A DNA stretch of 64,000 bases from Amylibacter sp. (GCA_021775355.1 JAJFHZ010000013.1:124001-188000), one strand, 5' to 3'. Positions 17,576 to 26,956 are shown, numbered from the stretch's first letter. Translations and numbers: made by a program. Notes: generated from the sequence alone by a model not told the origin.

Positions 17576-17968
17576 ATGCCCAAAATCCCAATGCAAATCG
17601 ACGAAAGCATCAACGTCTTGGGTGAGGCCTTACGCCCATGTTCCAACGATCCCGTTACGGGCTTTTACCGTGATGGATGTTGCAATACCGGCCCTGACGA
17701 TAAGGGGCAACATACTGTCTGTATCGAAGTGACTGCCGCATTCCTTGAATTTTCCAGAATGCGTGGCAATGATCTGTCTACGGCGCGCCCCGAATTCGGC
17801 TTTCCCGGTCTGCAACCCGGTGATCGCTGGTGTCTGTGCGCCGAACGTTGGGCCGAAGCGGATGCCTATGAAACCGCCCCGCATGTGATCTTGCAAAGCA
17901 CACATATCAACACGTTGGAAATCATCCCTTTTGCAGTTTTGCGCGCCAAGGCACTGGATGTGAACTAG
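17576..17968 (+). CDS. DUF2237 family protein
   Basis: 130 residues. The family signature is clear: GFYRDGCCNTGPDDKGQHTVC, with paired cysteines, then FSRMRGNDLSTARPEFGFPG and DRWCLCAERW. The cysteine arrangement suggests metal or redox chemistry, but no function has been shown for the family as far as I know. It precedes a DUF1203 gene by 66 bases on the same strand. Confidence 0.88.
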   Translation: MPKIPMQIDESINVLGEALRPCSNDPVTGFYRDGCCNTGPDDKGQHTVCIEVTAAFLEFSRMRGNDLSTARPEFGFPGLQPGDRWCLCAERWAEADAYETAPHVILQSTHINTLEIIPFAVLRAKALDVN

Positions 17969-18034
17969 CAAGAAACGGGCTGACATATTACTTGTAAACA
18001 AGCATGCAGGTTCCAAACAACCAAAGGAACCAAA

Positions 18035-18508
18035 ATGCCGCTACAATTCGAAGCTATCCCCACAAAAGACGCCCGCAATGCCCAAAACGGTAATCCTGAT
18101 GCCAATGGCCAAATCCCGGAACGCGCCATATCAGATGGCAACGGCAACCCCTGCCGCCACTGTCTGACCGAGATCCCAAAAGATTCTGAAATGCTGATCC
18201 TTGGGTACCGCCCGTTTCCCGATGCTCAACCCTATGCAGAAGTAGGCCCTATATTTTTATGCGCGGATGTCTGTGAACGTTATGTCCCCAGCGAAACTTT
18301 GCCAGAAATGTTTGCAAACAGCGCAGAATTGCTGGTGCGCGGTTATGATGCCCAAGATCGCATTGTTTACGGAACAGGAAAAGTCATGAAGGTTAACCAG
18401 ATTGAAAAAGCTGTCATGACAGGTTTGATGAATTCCGAAATAAGCTATTATCACCTACGCTCGGCCAGCAACAACTGTTTTCAGGCGCGTGTCGGTCGCA
18501 TAAAATAG
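18035..18508 (+). CDS. DUF1203 family protein
   Basis: 157 residues. The motif PCRHCLTEIPKDSEMLILGYRPF followed by GPIFLCADVCERY and the late SEISYYHLRSASNNCFQARV is that of DUF1203. CxxC at PCRHC and later Cys/His residues could bind a metal. The ribosome binding site (AAAGGA) is eight bases upstream. Function unknown. Confidence 0.85.
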   Translation: MPLQFEAIPTKDARNAQNGNPDANGQIPERAISDGNGNPCRHCLTEIPKDSEMLILGYRPFPDAQPYAEVGPIFLCADVCERYVPSETLPEMFANSAELLVRGYDAQDRIVYGTGKVMKVNQIEKAVMTGLMNSEISYYHLRSASNNCFQARVGRIK

Positions 18509-18627
18509 GTTAGCCTTGCAACAATGCCCCCTCTTACCAATGTAATTAAACCCGATTTTCCTTCAATCACTCTCTAACCTGTTATAATTTCAGGTTCCCA
18601 TATGAAAATTGGTATCGTAGGGTCATC

Positions 18628-18650
18628 GGGGTAGCACTAAATGCTACCCC
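18628..18650. repeat. Perfect 9-bp hairpin upstream of the nitrilase gene
   Basis: GGGGTAGCA pairs with TGCTACCCC around a five-base loop. No T-run follows. It lies 120 bases downstream of the DUF1203 gene and 80 upstream of the nitrilase gene, so it could be a 3'-end structure of the first or a leader element of the second. Confidence 0.6.
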
Positions 18651-18729
18651 ATAAGAGGGCATACCGTTTGGGGATCAGCTCAATCTTCAAATCAAAGCGG
18701 GGAATGACCAAACAAAAGGGGAAATCAAT

Positions 18730-19668
18730 ATGAAAGTTTCAATAGTTCAACAGCCTCCGGTTTACTTGAATAAAGAAAAATCAATGGAGCGAGCCGTCGA
18801 ATTGGTCGCACAGTCCGCAAAAGATAACTGCCAAATGGTGGTATTTCCGGAAGCTTGGTTCCCTGGCTATCCAACATTCGTATGGCGGCTTTCCCCGGGT
18901 GCCGGAATGGGCAAGACAGATGATCTATATAAAGTGCTGCAGCAAAATGCGATTGATCTTAGTAAAGACGGGTTGGCACCGATGCAAGAAGCAGCAAAAG
19001 AACATGGCGTGGTCATTGTTTTGGGTTATCAGGAAGTGGATGGTGCGGTCAGTGGCAGCACACTGTTTAATAGTTGCGCTATCATCGATGCGGATGGCCG
19101 CATCGTAAACAACCACCGAAAACTGATGCCGACGAACCCCGAACGCATGGTTTGGGGGTTTGGCGATGGATCCGGACTGAATGTTGTGGAAACTGCCGTT
19201 GGCCGCATCGGCGCACTTTTGTGTTGGGAAAACTATATGCCATTGGCCCGCTTCGCGCTTTATGCACAGAATATCGACATCTACGTTGCCCCAACATGGG
19301 ACAGTGGCGACACATGGCTTGCAACAATGCAGCATATCGCACGCGAAGGTGGATGTTGGGTTATTGGTTGCGCAACTGCGATTGAAACGTCGGATATACC
19401 AAAAGACATCCCCTATTATGAAGAGCTTTTCCCTAACAAAGATGAATGGATAAACCCGGGCGATGCCGTAGTTTATAAACCTTTTGGTGGCATAGCCGCA
19501 GGGCCGATGCATCAGGAAAAGGGCCTGTTATATGCTGATATCGATGTATCAGAAGCCCGCGCTGCCAGGCGAAAGTTTGATGCAAGTGGGCACTATGCGC
19601 GTCCGGACGTATTTTCCCTAAACGTTAATCGCACGAAACAGCCACCGGTATCATTCACTGACGATTAA
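18730..19668 (+). CDS. Nitrilase-type carbon-nitrogen hydrolase
   Basis: 312 residues. It hydrolyses nitriles or related C-N bonds. The catalytic triad is visible: Glu41 in VVFPEAWFPGYP, Lys131 in HRKLMPT and Cys165 in LLCWENYMPLAR. The CWEN pattern and overall length fit true nitrilases rather than amidases; the natural substrate cannot be read. The ribosome binding site AGGGGA precedes the start. A transaminase follows 183 bases downstream, possibly in the same nitrogen-scavenging context. Confidence 0.9.
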   Translation: MKVSIVQQPPVYLNKEKSMERAVELVAQSAKDNCQMVVFPEAWFPGYPTFVWRLSPGAGMGKTDDLYKVLQQNAIDLSKDGLAPMQEAAKEHGVVIVLGYQEVDGAVSGSTLFNSCAIIDADGRIVNNHRKLMPTNPERMVWGFGDGSGLNVVETAVGRIGALLCWENYMPLARFALYAQNIDIYVAPTWDSGDTWLATMQHIAREGGCWVIGCATAIETSDIPKDIPYYEELFPNKDEWINPGDAVVYKPFGGIAAGPMHQEKGLLYADIDVSEARAARRKFDASGHYARPDVFSLNVNRTKQPPVSFTDD

Positions 19669-19851
19669 GTACCGATCCTATTTGGTTAGGCTAATTATCC
19701 ACTTGGCAGGGTTAGGGCAAACAGCCCCGATCCGGCAGTTTCATCTTTCCCGAAACCGACAATAAAAACCCCGAAGCTGATATTTCCGGCCTGACAAAGC
19801 GGTTTTTCCCTGCCATCGTCGCCTTAAAGATTCTATTTACGGAGGTTCCCC

Positions 19852-21231
19852 ATGGACTATCTTGCTACCAACGACATTCAAGACATCGTCGAAAGCGACC
19901 GCGAACATGTCTGGCATCACCTGATCCAGCACAAGCCTTTTGAAACCAATGAACCACGCATCATTGTCGAAGGCAAAGGCATGCGGGTCTGGGACCAAAA
20001 AGGTAAAGAGCATATTGATGCTGTTTCCGGTGGTGTCTGGACTGTCAACGTGGGCTACGGCCGTGAACGTATCGCCAATGCCGTGCGCGACCAATTGGTC
20101 AAACTGAACTATTTCGCACAATCCGCAGGCTCTATTCCGGGGGCGATTTTCGCCGAAATGCTGCTGGATAAGATGCCGGGCATGAAGCGGGTTTACTATT
20201 CAAACTCCGGTTCTGAAGCGAACGAAAAAGTGTTCAAAATGGTGCGCCAGATCAGCCACAACAAACACGGCGGCAACAAAAGCAAAATCCTTTATCGCCA
20301 TCGCGATTATCACGGCACAACAATTACAACCCTGTCTGCAGGTGGTCAGGAACAGCGCAACGCACAATACGGCCCCTACACACCCGGTTTCGTGGAAATC
20401 CCACATTGTCTGGAATACCGCAACCAGTTCGACACTGCCGAAGATTACGGCGCGGCCTGTGTCAAAGCCACAGAAGAAGTGATTTTGCGCGAAGGCCCCG
20501 ATACCATCGGTCTGATCTGTCTGGAGCCAATTACCGCAGGTGGCGGCGTAATCACCCCGCCAAAAGGCTACTGGGAAGGCATACAGGCACTTTGCGCCAA
20601 ATATGAGATACTGTTGCACATCGACGAAGTGGTTTGTGGTCTTGGCCGCACAGGCACATGGTTCGGCTACCAGCATTACGGCGTAAAACCGGACTTCGTG
20701 ACCATGGCAAAAGGTGTGGCTTCGGGATATGCTGCAATTTCTTGCACTGTGACAACTGAAGCGGTGTTTGACATGTTCAAAGACAATGCGTCTGACCCAA
20801 TGAGCTATTTCCGCGATATATCCACCTTTGGCGGTTGTACTGCAGGCCCGGCGGCCGCGATCGAGAATATGAAGATTATCGAAGAAGAAAACCTGCTGGA
20901 AAACTGCACCAAAATGGGTGAATACTGCCTTGGCCTTCTCAATGATCTGAAATCGAAGCACAAAGTTGTCGGCGATGTGCGCGGCAAGGGGTTATTCCTA
21001 GGCGCAGAGCTGGTCAAAGATCGTGACACCAAAGAACCGGTGGACGAAAAACTGGTGCAAGCCGTTGTTGGCGACTGTATGGCAAACGGTGTAATTATTG
21101 GCGCAACCAATCGGTCTGTGCCGGGCTTCAACAATACACTGTGTCTGTCCCCCGCCCTGATCTGTACCAAAGACGATCTGGATAAAATTGTTGGCGCAAT
21201 TGACGCGGCATTGACCAGAGTTTTCGCTTAA
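19852..21231 (+). CDS. tpa: Class III aminotransferase, probable taurine--pyruvate aminotransferase
   Basis: 459 residues. PLP enzyme moving an omega-amino group to pyruvate. The N-terminus DREHVWHHLIQHKPFE and VSGGVWTVNVGYGRERIANA strongly recall roseobacter Tpa proteins. PLP contacts: SNSGSEANEKVFK, HIDEVVCGLGRTG, and the Schiff-base Lys in VTMAKGVASGYAA. No sulfoacetaldehyde or taurine uptake genes lie alongside, so another omega-amine could be the true substrate. GGAGG precedes the ATG. Confidence 0.85.
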   Translation: MDYLATNDIQDIVESDREHVWHHLIQHKPFETNEPRIIVEGKGMRVWDQKGKEHIDAVSGGVWTVNVGYGRERIANAVRDQLVKLNYFAQSAGSIPGAIFAEMLLDKMPGMKRVYYSNSGSEANEKVFKMVRQISHNKHGGNKSKILYRHRDYHGTTITTLSAGGQEQRNAQYGPYTPGFVEIPHCLEYRNQFDTAEDYGAACVKATEEVILREGPDTIGLICLEPITAGGGVITPPKGYWEGIQALCAKYEILLHIDEVVCGLGRTGTWFGYQHYGVKPDFVTMAKGVASGYAAISCTVTTEAVFDMFKDNASDPMSYFRDISTFGGCTAGPAAAIENMKIIEEENLLENCTKMGEYCLGLLNDLKSKHKVVGDVRGKGLFLGAELVKDRDTKEPVDEKLVQAVVGDCMANGVIIGATNRSVPGFNNTLCLSPALICTKDDLDKIVGAIDAALTRVFA

Positions 21232-21246
21232 AAACGATACAAATAC

Positions 21247-21286
21247 AAAAGGCCCCCGCACAAGTGAAATGTGTCGGGGCCTTTTT
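21247..21286 (+). terminator. Intrinsic terminator after the transaminase gene
   Basis: GGCCCC (21251-21256) pairs with GGGGCC (21276-21281), extended inward past two mismatches by CACA/TGTG, and is followed by five T. Confidence 0.85.
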
Positions 21287-21372
21287 CGTGCCGATCACAG
21301 ACACATTAAATTTTGTTGCGTTCATTCCCAAAAAGCACAACCATTGAAAATAGTGGTCATGAGGTAAATCAA

Positions 21373-22752
21373 ATGAAAGTGCTCTGGGTATTTGCAACAG
21401 TGGCAATCGCCACGATCAGCACATTATCTTTCGCACAAAGCGCAGAGTTCACATTGGGTGGTGATGCTGAAAGCAACTGTCTGTTCACCATGTCGGGCGA
21501 GATTGTTTCAGGTGATGCAAACCAGTTTAAATCCTTTGTACGCAGTATAGGAAGCCCGGATTATATTCCGGTTATCGGTCAGGCAAACAACGGTGAACAG
21601 CGATATATGTGCCTAAACAGCCCCGGGGGGGACCTTCTGGAAGCCATTGAAATAATTGAATACATTTTACAAAACGATGGCGCGTTGGAAGAAGGCAATG
21701 ATCCTTTTTGGCTACGAAACCTTGGCACAGCAGTTCCACGCGATGCTTCATGTGCCAGTGCATGTGCTATCATGTTCTTTGCCGGCCAGCAAAGCGAAGG
21801 TGATTTCGGGCGTTACCCTGACCGAACACTGCACGCAACGGCCCGACTTGGATTTCACTCGCCCAAAGCCAGCTTCAGTCAGCAAACCTACACCAGTGCG
21901 GAAATGGAAGAGTCTTTCAACTTCGCCCTTGAAATCGTAACGCGGTTTTTCAAGCTTAGCCCTGAAATGGATCTGCCGCTTGAACTGATCGCACAAAACT
22001 TCCTGACCCCTTTCGATGATATTTTCTGGTTGGAATACGTCAATCAAGTCGCTGAATATAACATCAAACTTATTGGCCTGCCGCCGCTGGAAAATATCGG
22101 TAAAAACCATATACAAATGCTTTGCGGAACACCCCCATCAAACATCAACAGAAGTGGTGCCAACGACAATGATTCAATAAAACGAATTAACCCGCATAGC
22201 ATCTTATGGGCAGAAAAGGCTTATTTCGCTAAGTTCGAAAGATCAGAAAATGGTATCACCTTTGAAATTATGGCCAATGACGAAGGCGAGTCTAATTGTC
22301 AGGGCAAAATATCAAACGATGGGTATGGCTATTACCGTTTAGACAATAATGCAGACACTGGTGTTTACCCATGGATGCTCTACCCGCCGATAAGCTTGCC
22401 ACAGTTATACAAAAAGGTTGGGAATTTATCATCGGTACAAGGCGAAACAGAACTTCAAACCATCAATGGTGCAATCACATCACATTGTTACGCGGTTGAA
22501 GATCAACAGATTATTGCGCAAACCAAGTGCCGGATCACTGCAATAAGCACGATGAATGCAGACCTTGACGAGACATTTATAACGCAGCTTACTTGGGATC
22601 AGGGTACAGCTAATATAGTAATTAATGATAGCCAGTTAATCATGAATGGTAAGCCTGCGAGATTAGAAACGAACCCACCCGAAGAACTGGACGACATAAA
22701 TAATGTCTGTGTGAACTATGGCACCGGGATTTTTTGCTACCTCTTACATTAA
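21373..22752 (+). CDS. Secreted ClpP/SDH-like protein (COG3904-like)
   Basis: 459 residues. A signal peptide (MKVLWVFATVAIATISTLSF, cut near AQS) leads to a ClpP/crotonase-like domain with LNSPGGDLLEAIEI and SCASACAIMFFAGQQ, where the Ser before Ala-Cys is the family nucleophile position, and later GFHSPKA with a His. The C-terminal 200 residues are unlike the family core and unrecognised. GAGG lies eight bases upstream of the ATG. Role unknown; likely periplasmic proteolysis or hydrolysis. Confidence 0.75.
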   Translation: MKVLWVFATVAIATISTLSFAQSAEFTLGGDAESNCLFTMSGEIVSGDANQFKSFVRSIGSPDYIPVIGQANNGEQRYMCLNSPGGDLLEAIEIIEYILQNDGALEEGNDPFWLRNLGTAVPRDASCASACAIMFFAGQQSEGDFGRYPDRTLHATARLGFHSPKASFSQQTYTSAEMEESFNFALEIVTRFFKLSPEMDLPLELIAQNFLTPFDDIFWLEYVNQVAEYNIKLIGLPPLENIGKNHIQMLCGTPPSNINRSGANDNDSIKRINPHSILWAEKAYFAKFERSENGITFEIMANDEGESNCQGKISNDGYGYYRLDNNADTGVYPWMLYPPISLPQLYKKVGNLSSVQGETELQTINGAITSHCYAVEDQQIIAQTKCRITAISTMNADLDETFITQLTWDQGTANIVINDSQLIMNGKPARLETNPPEELDDINNVCVNYGTGIFCYLLH

Positions 22753-23410
22753 TCTTGTTTTGGCGCCGCATAGATTTGTTGCAAAGTCGGTGAAATATGT
22801 GTTGCATATTTACACTAATTTAGCCACCACACGCCCTTGGAAAGGAGAATATAGCCGCGAATTGGGCCAATTTTGACAAAAATGTGGCAAATAATTTAGC
22901 CACAATATCTGCCACATACAAACCGAATAACCACAACATGATCGTCTAATATGCTATTTTTCCATATTATTTCCAAACATGAAACATACTGTTTTTTGAA
23001 CGTACTCAGTTTTTGCTTCTCAATTTCGCCACATTTGCTAAACCTGTCTCAACAAACCGAGCAATAGACAAAAGATTGAGAGAACAACAGGCCTACAAGC
23101 CACAACAAAACAGAATACACCGCGCTATACCCGTGGAATGAATATAGGAAAATAATGGCACAAGACTGCCCGCTGGCACATAAATCTGACCCCGTACCCT
23201 CCAAGTTTGGACGCCCGATTTCGCCGCAACTCAGTCGCTGCAAGACGTTGTATAACGTCGCCCGTCATTTACTTTTCTTTAATATCGTCCACACACGCAC
23301 TTGCAGCTCTAGCTACAACAACAGCTGTATTTGCGCCCCCAAGCGCGGCGGTCATATCAGGGGAAATGACCGCCGGCGCATTGGGCCAATTTGCCCGCAA
23401 GGGCATATGT
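22753..23410. other. Long A/T-rich intergenic region before a hairpin cluster
   Basis: No convincing gene. Short readings such as a TTG-started 72-codon frame at 23207-23425 (hydrophobic HALAALATTTAVFAPPSAA, ending CYHCL) lack a good start. The first 300 bases repeat the word TAGCCAC. The region leads into four hairpins and a terminator, so a transcript probably crosses it. Confidence 0.4.
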
Positions 23411-23527
23411 TATCACTGCCTGTGATACCTGTCGGGTCTTTTGACCCGCACTGCTCGTTATAAGGCTTGCTCGCCTTATAACACCTCTACTTCGGCCAGA
23501 GATGCTTTATGCTCTCTGGCCTTTTTT
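23411..23527 (+). ncRNA. Four consecutive hairpins ending in a strong terminator; candidate 3' end of a noncoding RNA
   Basis: Stems: TATCAC/GTGATA (23411-23427); CGGGTC/GACCCG with a T4 loop (23433-23448); TTATAAGGC/GCCTTATAA (23458-23481); GGCCAGAGA/TCTCTGGCC (23494-23521), followed by six T (23522-23527). The last is a clear plus-strand intrinsic terminator, yet no confident gene lies upstream on that strand for 660 bases. Either a small RNA or a small unrecognised gene ends here. Confidence 0.45.
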
Positions 23528-23585
23528 ATATTGAACACATATTGATTTTAAGTCACCATCGACAGCTCAAAGGGCACTCTTGTAA

Positions 23586-24635
23586 ATGTTGAAAAAAAGC
23601 GTCAAAACCATTCTGAACGGCCTGTCCGTGGCAGTCTTTGTCATTGATGCCGCGCAAACCATCCGTTTTGGCAATAACGCCGCCTGTGACCGTTTCGGGC
23701 TTAGCGAAGAAAGTGATGCCGACCTGTTCAGCGTCATCCCGTCCAACGACTGCACAACAGCCGCCAACCGCGTATTAAGCGGCGAAATGACCACACTTTC
23801 GCTGGAATTAACCCTGCAAGACGTAGTGCCAACCACGTTTCGTTTGATCATCACACGCCTTGACGCCGACACACGTACAGGGGGCGATGCCCGTGCCATC
23901 GTCAGTCTGGAAGACATCAGTCACATCCGCGAAGCCGAACAAATGCGCATTGATTTTGTAGCCAACGTCAGCCACGAGCTGCGCTCACCACTTACATCCT
24001 TGTCAGGCTTCATCGAAACCTTACAAGGCCCCGCAAAAAACGACCCCGTCGCCCATGAACGCTTTCTGGCCCTGATGGCAGGTGACGCCCAGCGTATGAG
24101 CAGACTGATAGGCGATCTTTTGTCACTTTCCAAACTCCAAGCCAGCGAACGCGTGCCCCCGAGTGAGGTCGTGGATATATCCGCCACTTTAAGTCGCGTG
24201 ACCGCATCCCTTGAACCCCTTACAAAACGTGAAGAAACTGCGATATCGTTGGTCATATCCCCCGACCTGCCTCAGGTTATAGGCGATACGGACGAACTCA
24301 CCCAAGTGTTCCAAAACCTGATCGAAAACAGCATCAAATACAGCCATCCGGATACTATCGTTGAAATCACCGCAGAGCGTGATCCAAGCCACAAAAACCA
24401 ATTGCGCATATCCGTACGCGACCAAGGCGAAGGACTTGACCCCAAACATATCCCGCGTCTGACGGAACGGTTTTACCGTGTAGACAAGGGGCGTTCACGC
24501 AAGATGGGCGGTACAGGGCTGGGTTTGGCGATTGTAAAACACATCCTGATCCGCCACCGCGCATATCTGCATATCGACAGCAAAACCGGGCATGGCAGCA
24601 CCTTTTCGGTATTCTTGCCGATCGCATCCAATTGA
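23586..24635 (+). CDS. PhoR-like sensor histidine kinase
   Basis: 349 residues. PAS-like N-terminal part (LNGLSVAVFVIDAAQTIRFG), then the dimerisation/phosphoacceptor motif FVANVSHELRSPLTSLSGFIETLQGP with the His, and an ATPase domain with NLIENSIKYS (N box), VRDQGEGLDP (G1) and GGTGLGLAIVKHI (G2). It has no predicted transmembrane segments. Length and motifs fit roseobacter PhoR, but no pst or phoB genes are adjacent, so the phosphate role is inference. Confidence 0.88.
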   Translation: MLKKSVKTILNGLSVAVFVIDAAQTIRFGNNAACDRFGLSEESDADLFSVIPSNDCTTAANRVLSGEMTTLSLELTLQDVVPTTFRLIITRLDADTRTGGDARAIVSLEDISHIREAEQMRIDFVANVSHELRSPLTSLSGFIETLQGPAKNDPVAHERFLALMAGDAQRMSRLIGDLLSLSKLQASERVPPSEVVDISATLSRVTASLEPLTKREETAISLVISPDLPQVIGDTDELTQVFQNLIENSIKYSHPDTIVEITAERDPSHKNQLRISVRDQGEGLDPKHIPRLTERFYRVDKGRSRKMGGTGLGLAIVKHILIRHRAYLHIDSKTGHGSTFSVFLPIASN

Positions 24636-24700
24636 ACGTTTTATATCTGGCCGCACGCAGGCATAAAGTCTATTGTGGTGAAAGCTGAACGGAAACTATC

Positions 24701-25483
24701 ATGACAGACAAACCATATGTAATCCTGACGATGAAATGGGGCACACTTTATCCCGCCGATTATGTGAACGTACTTTACAACGCCTGCTCCAAGTTCCTTG
24801 ACCATCCGTTCCGTTTTATCTGCATGACGGACGACGCCAGCGGCATTGTCGACGGCGTGGAAATATTTGCGATCCCTGAAATGGACTTGGGCGAAAACCG
24901 TTTTGCTTTTGGCTGTTGGCCCAAAATATCCGTCTTCAAAAAAAACCTCTTTGGGTTGGAAGGCCGCGCCATGTTCATTGATCTCGATACGGTCATTGTC
25001 GGCGATTTAACCTCGATGTTCAAAGCCAAGGGTGGTGTCGTCCTGATCCGCGAATGGCGCCGTTTCGTGGACTATTTTCGCAAACGCAAAGTAAACGGCA
25101 TGACTTCGATCTTTGCTTTCACGCTAGGTACACAGTCACAAATCTATGATAAATTTATGGAAAATCCCGAATACGCCTATGAAAATTACCGCTCGGAACA
25201 ACGCTGGGTCACGGATTACGCTACAGACATGCAGTTTTGGGGCCCAAAACAGGTGGTCAGCTTCAAACGCGATTTGCTGGCCCCGCCCCTGCTTAACAGA
25301 TTTATCCCACCCAAAAATCCCGACCCTGACACGGCGGTCGTGGCCTTTCACGGCGTACCGCGCCCTATTGATGTGGTGCCGGACAATAATAAGCCTTGGG
25401 GGAAATGGTCGCGTTGGGGGCGCGGTCCGGTCAAATTTGTCCGCGATTTCTGGATCGACAACGGCGGGACGGATCCCACTTGA
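24701..25483 (+). CDS. Putative glycosyltransferase
   Basis: 260 residues. The motif MFIDLDTVIVGD has a DxD metal/nucleotide-sugar pattern in a setting typical of GT8-like and related retaining transferases. The opening VILTMKWGTLYPADYVNVLY and CMTDD are also seen in that class. The C-terminus is basic and aromatic (WGKWSRWGRG). Acceptor and sugar are unknown. It stands alone between a kinase and a HisA-like gene. Confidence 0.7.
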   Translation: MTDKPYVILTMKWGTLYPADYVNVLYNACSKFLDHPFRFICMTDDASGIVDGVEIFAIPEMDLGENRFAFGCWPKISVFKKNLFGLEGRAMFIDLDTVIVGDLTSMFKAKGGVVLIREWRRFVDYFRKRKVNGMTSIFAFTLGTQSQIYDKFMENPEYAYENYRSEQRWVTDYATDMQFWGPKQVVSFKRDLLAPPLLNRFIPPKNPDPDTAVVAFHGVPRPIDVVPDNNKPWGKWSRWGRGPVKFVRDFWIDNGGTDPT

Positions 25484-25640
25484 TGTCAGTCAACTTTATG
25501 TGGCTAAAATAGCAACCTAAGGTCGTTTTATCACCCGACATCTTCGGATTTATCCCATCTTAAGAAACCTTTGATCCCTAAATTATGAACTATAAGGATT
25601 CTGTGCTATACTGGTATGGGAAATCTGCTGGAGACTTGTA

Positions 25641-26381
25641 ATGATAATAAGCCCAAGTATTGAACTACAAAACGGTCGCTGCGTCAGCCTGTACCGTGGC
25701 CGTATAGATGAACCCCATATCTGGCATGTCGACCCGGTCGAAACCGCAAAATCCTATGCAGCAGCAGGTGCCGAATGGATTCATGTCACCGATTTTGACG
25801 CCATTGCAGGGGATGACAGCAACACAGACCTAGTGCAGGACATCATACACCACTGCGGCGCCTCTGTTCAGCTGGGTGGCGGTTTCAGATCACTTCAGCG
25901 CATGTCTGAATGGGCTGACCGTGGTGCCGGGCGCATCGTGATCGGCACGTTAGCTGTCATGGCCCCCAATCTGGTGAAACAAGCCGCGAAACTTTACCCC
26001 GATCAAATCGTCATAGCCGTGGACGTATTCAAAGGCAAAATCATGAGTGACGGTTGGCGTAAACCCAGCGCGATTGAACCGGAAACATTCATCAAAACCT
26101 TTGCAAAAGACCCGCTTGCGGCCATCATCGTTACCGACATCGACGCCGATCTGGAAGAAGCCGATGACAGTTTGGCCTTGGTCACAAAACTTGCGGGCAT
26201 CTCCACCGCCCCCGTCTTTGCCCGTGGCCTTTCACGTTCACTGGATGACTTAGCCCGCCTTAAATATGTACCGCACGTGGCAGGTGCAATTATTGGCCGC
26301 GCACTGTTTGATCACAGCATTGATCTGGGTGAGGCTTTGGAACTGGCAAATCAGCCCGAACAAACTGCCGCCTTCGTGTAA
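25641..26381 (+). CDS. Divergent HisA-like TIM-barrel protein
   Basis: 246 residues. The overall pattern is that of HisA, the ProFAR isomerase of histidine synthesis: NGRCVSLYRG, VQLGGGFRS, VIAVDVFKGKIMSDGW. The first catalytic acid, normally Asp at position 8, is Glu (PSIEL); the second, Asp128, is kept. The usual Arg-Asp-Gly after the phosphate loop is replaced by ITDIDADLEEADD-type sequence. It is outside any his operon, so it probably acts on a different substrate. GGAG precedes the ATG. Confidence 0.75.
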   Translation: MIISPSIELQNGRCVSLYRGRIDEPHIWHVDPVETAKSYAAAGAEWIHVTDFDAIAGDDSNTDLVQDIIHHCGASVQLGGGFRSLQRMSEWADRGAGRIVIGTLAVMAPNLVKQAAKLYPDQIVIAVDVFKGKIMSDGWRKPSAIEPETFIKTFAKDPLAAIIVTDIDADLEEADDSLALVTKLAGISTAPVFARGLSRSLDDLARLKYVPHVAGAIIGRALFDHSIDLGEALELANQPEQTAAFV

Positions 26382-26444
26382 TGTAGGTTAGTCCAATATC
26401 GTAAAAAGACATGCTGCTCACGCGGTGCAAGCAATATGTTTGAA

Positions 26445-26915
26445 TTAAGCTTGGGAAATTTTCGAGTCGTATGTGACCGGAAAATTGACTGAACGTGCGA
26501 CAAAACAATACTGATGTACCTTGCTGTGTATTTCATCCGCAAGCTTCAGATCATCCCCGGCTTTCACACATATTTTCGGATGCAGCGTGGCACTCAGGAA
26601 CCGCCCGGCCCCTGTGTTAGACGTTTCCCCGACCCCGACCGGGCAATCTTCATAAGACATAACCGTTATACCCGCATTGCTGGCAAGGTGAAGATACCAC
26701 AGCATGTGGCAGGCAGATAGGGCTGACAACAGCAAATCCTCTGGGTTCATCAATCCAGGGTCACCCCCCAACAACGGATCGTTCGAACAGTTTATCATGG
26801 GCTTTCCGGGGACCTCCACATTCCAGGTGCGGTCATAGGACTTGTAACTGCTTGTTCCCGCTCCCTTGTTTCCAGTCCAGAGAATGCGGGATGTATAATC
26901 ATGTTCCTTAGTCAT
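26445..26915 (-). CDS. OsmC/Ohr family peroxiredoxin-like protein
   Basis: 156 residues. The redox cysteines are in ALSACHMLWYLHLA and in KVHQYCFVARSV, at family positions; NPEDLLLSALSACH is the signature. These proteins reduce organic hydroperoxides or handle thiol stress. Divergent from a GntR regulator with a repeat-bearing promoter between them, so it is a likely target of that regulator. Confidence 0.88.
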   Translation of the reverse strand: MTKEHDYTSRILWTGNKGAGTSSYKSYDRTWNVEVPGKPMINCSNDPLLGGDPGLMNPEDLLLSALSACHMLWYLHLASNAGITVMSYEDCPVGVGETSNTGAGRFLSATLHPKICVKAGDDLKLADEIHSKVHQYCFVARSVNFPVTYDSKISQA

Positions 26916-26934
26916 TTTAATCTTTCATTTCATT

Positions 26935-26956
26935 ATGTATAAATGTATACATGTAT
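26935..26956. promoter_or_regulatory. Three ATGTAT repeats at 8-bp spacing with a 10-bp palindrome
   Basis: ATGTAT occurs at 26935, 26943 and 26951, exactly eight bases apart, and the middle copies form the perfect palindrome ATGTATACAT (26943-26952). GTATAC-centred palindromes are common operators of FadR-type GntR regulators. The site lies in the divergent osmC-gntR region. Confidence 0.65.

Noticed and set aside
23207..23425. 72-codon small secreted protein
   Set aside because: Needs a TTG start without a ribosome binding site, and its end overlaps the hairpin cluster; kept only as a possibility.
23586..24635. Naming the kinase phoR outright
   Set aside because: No pst/phoB neighbours; only domain order and length agree, so it is left as PhoR-like.
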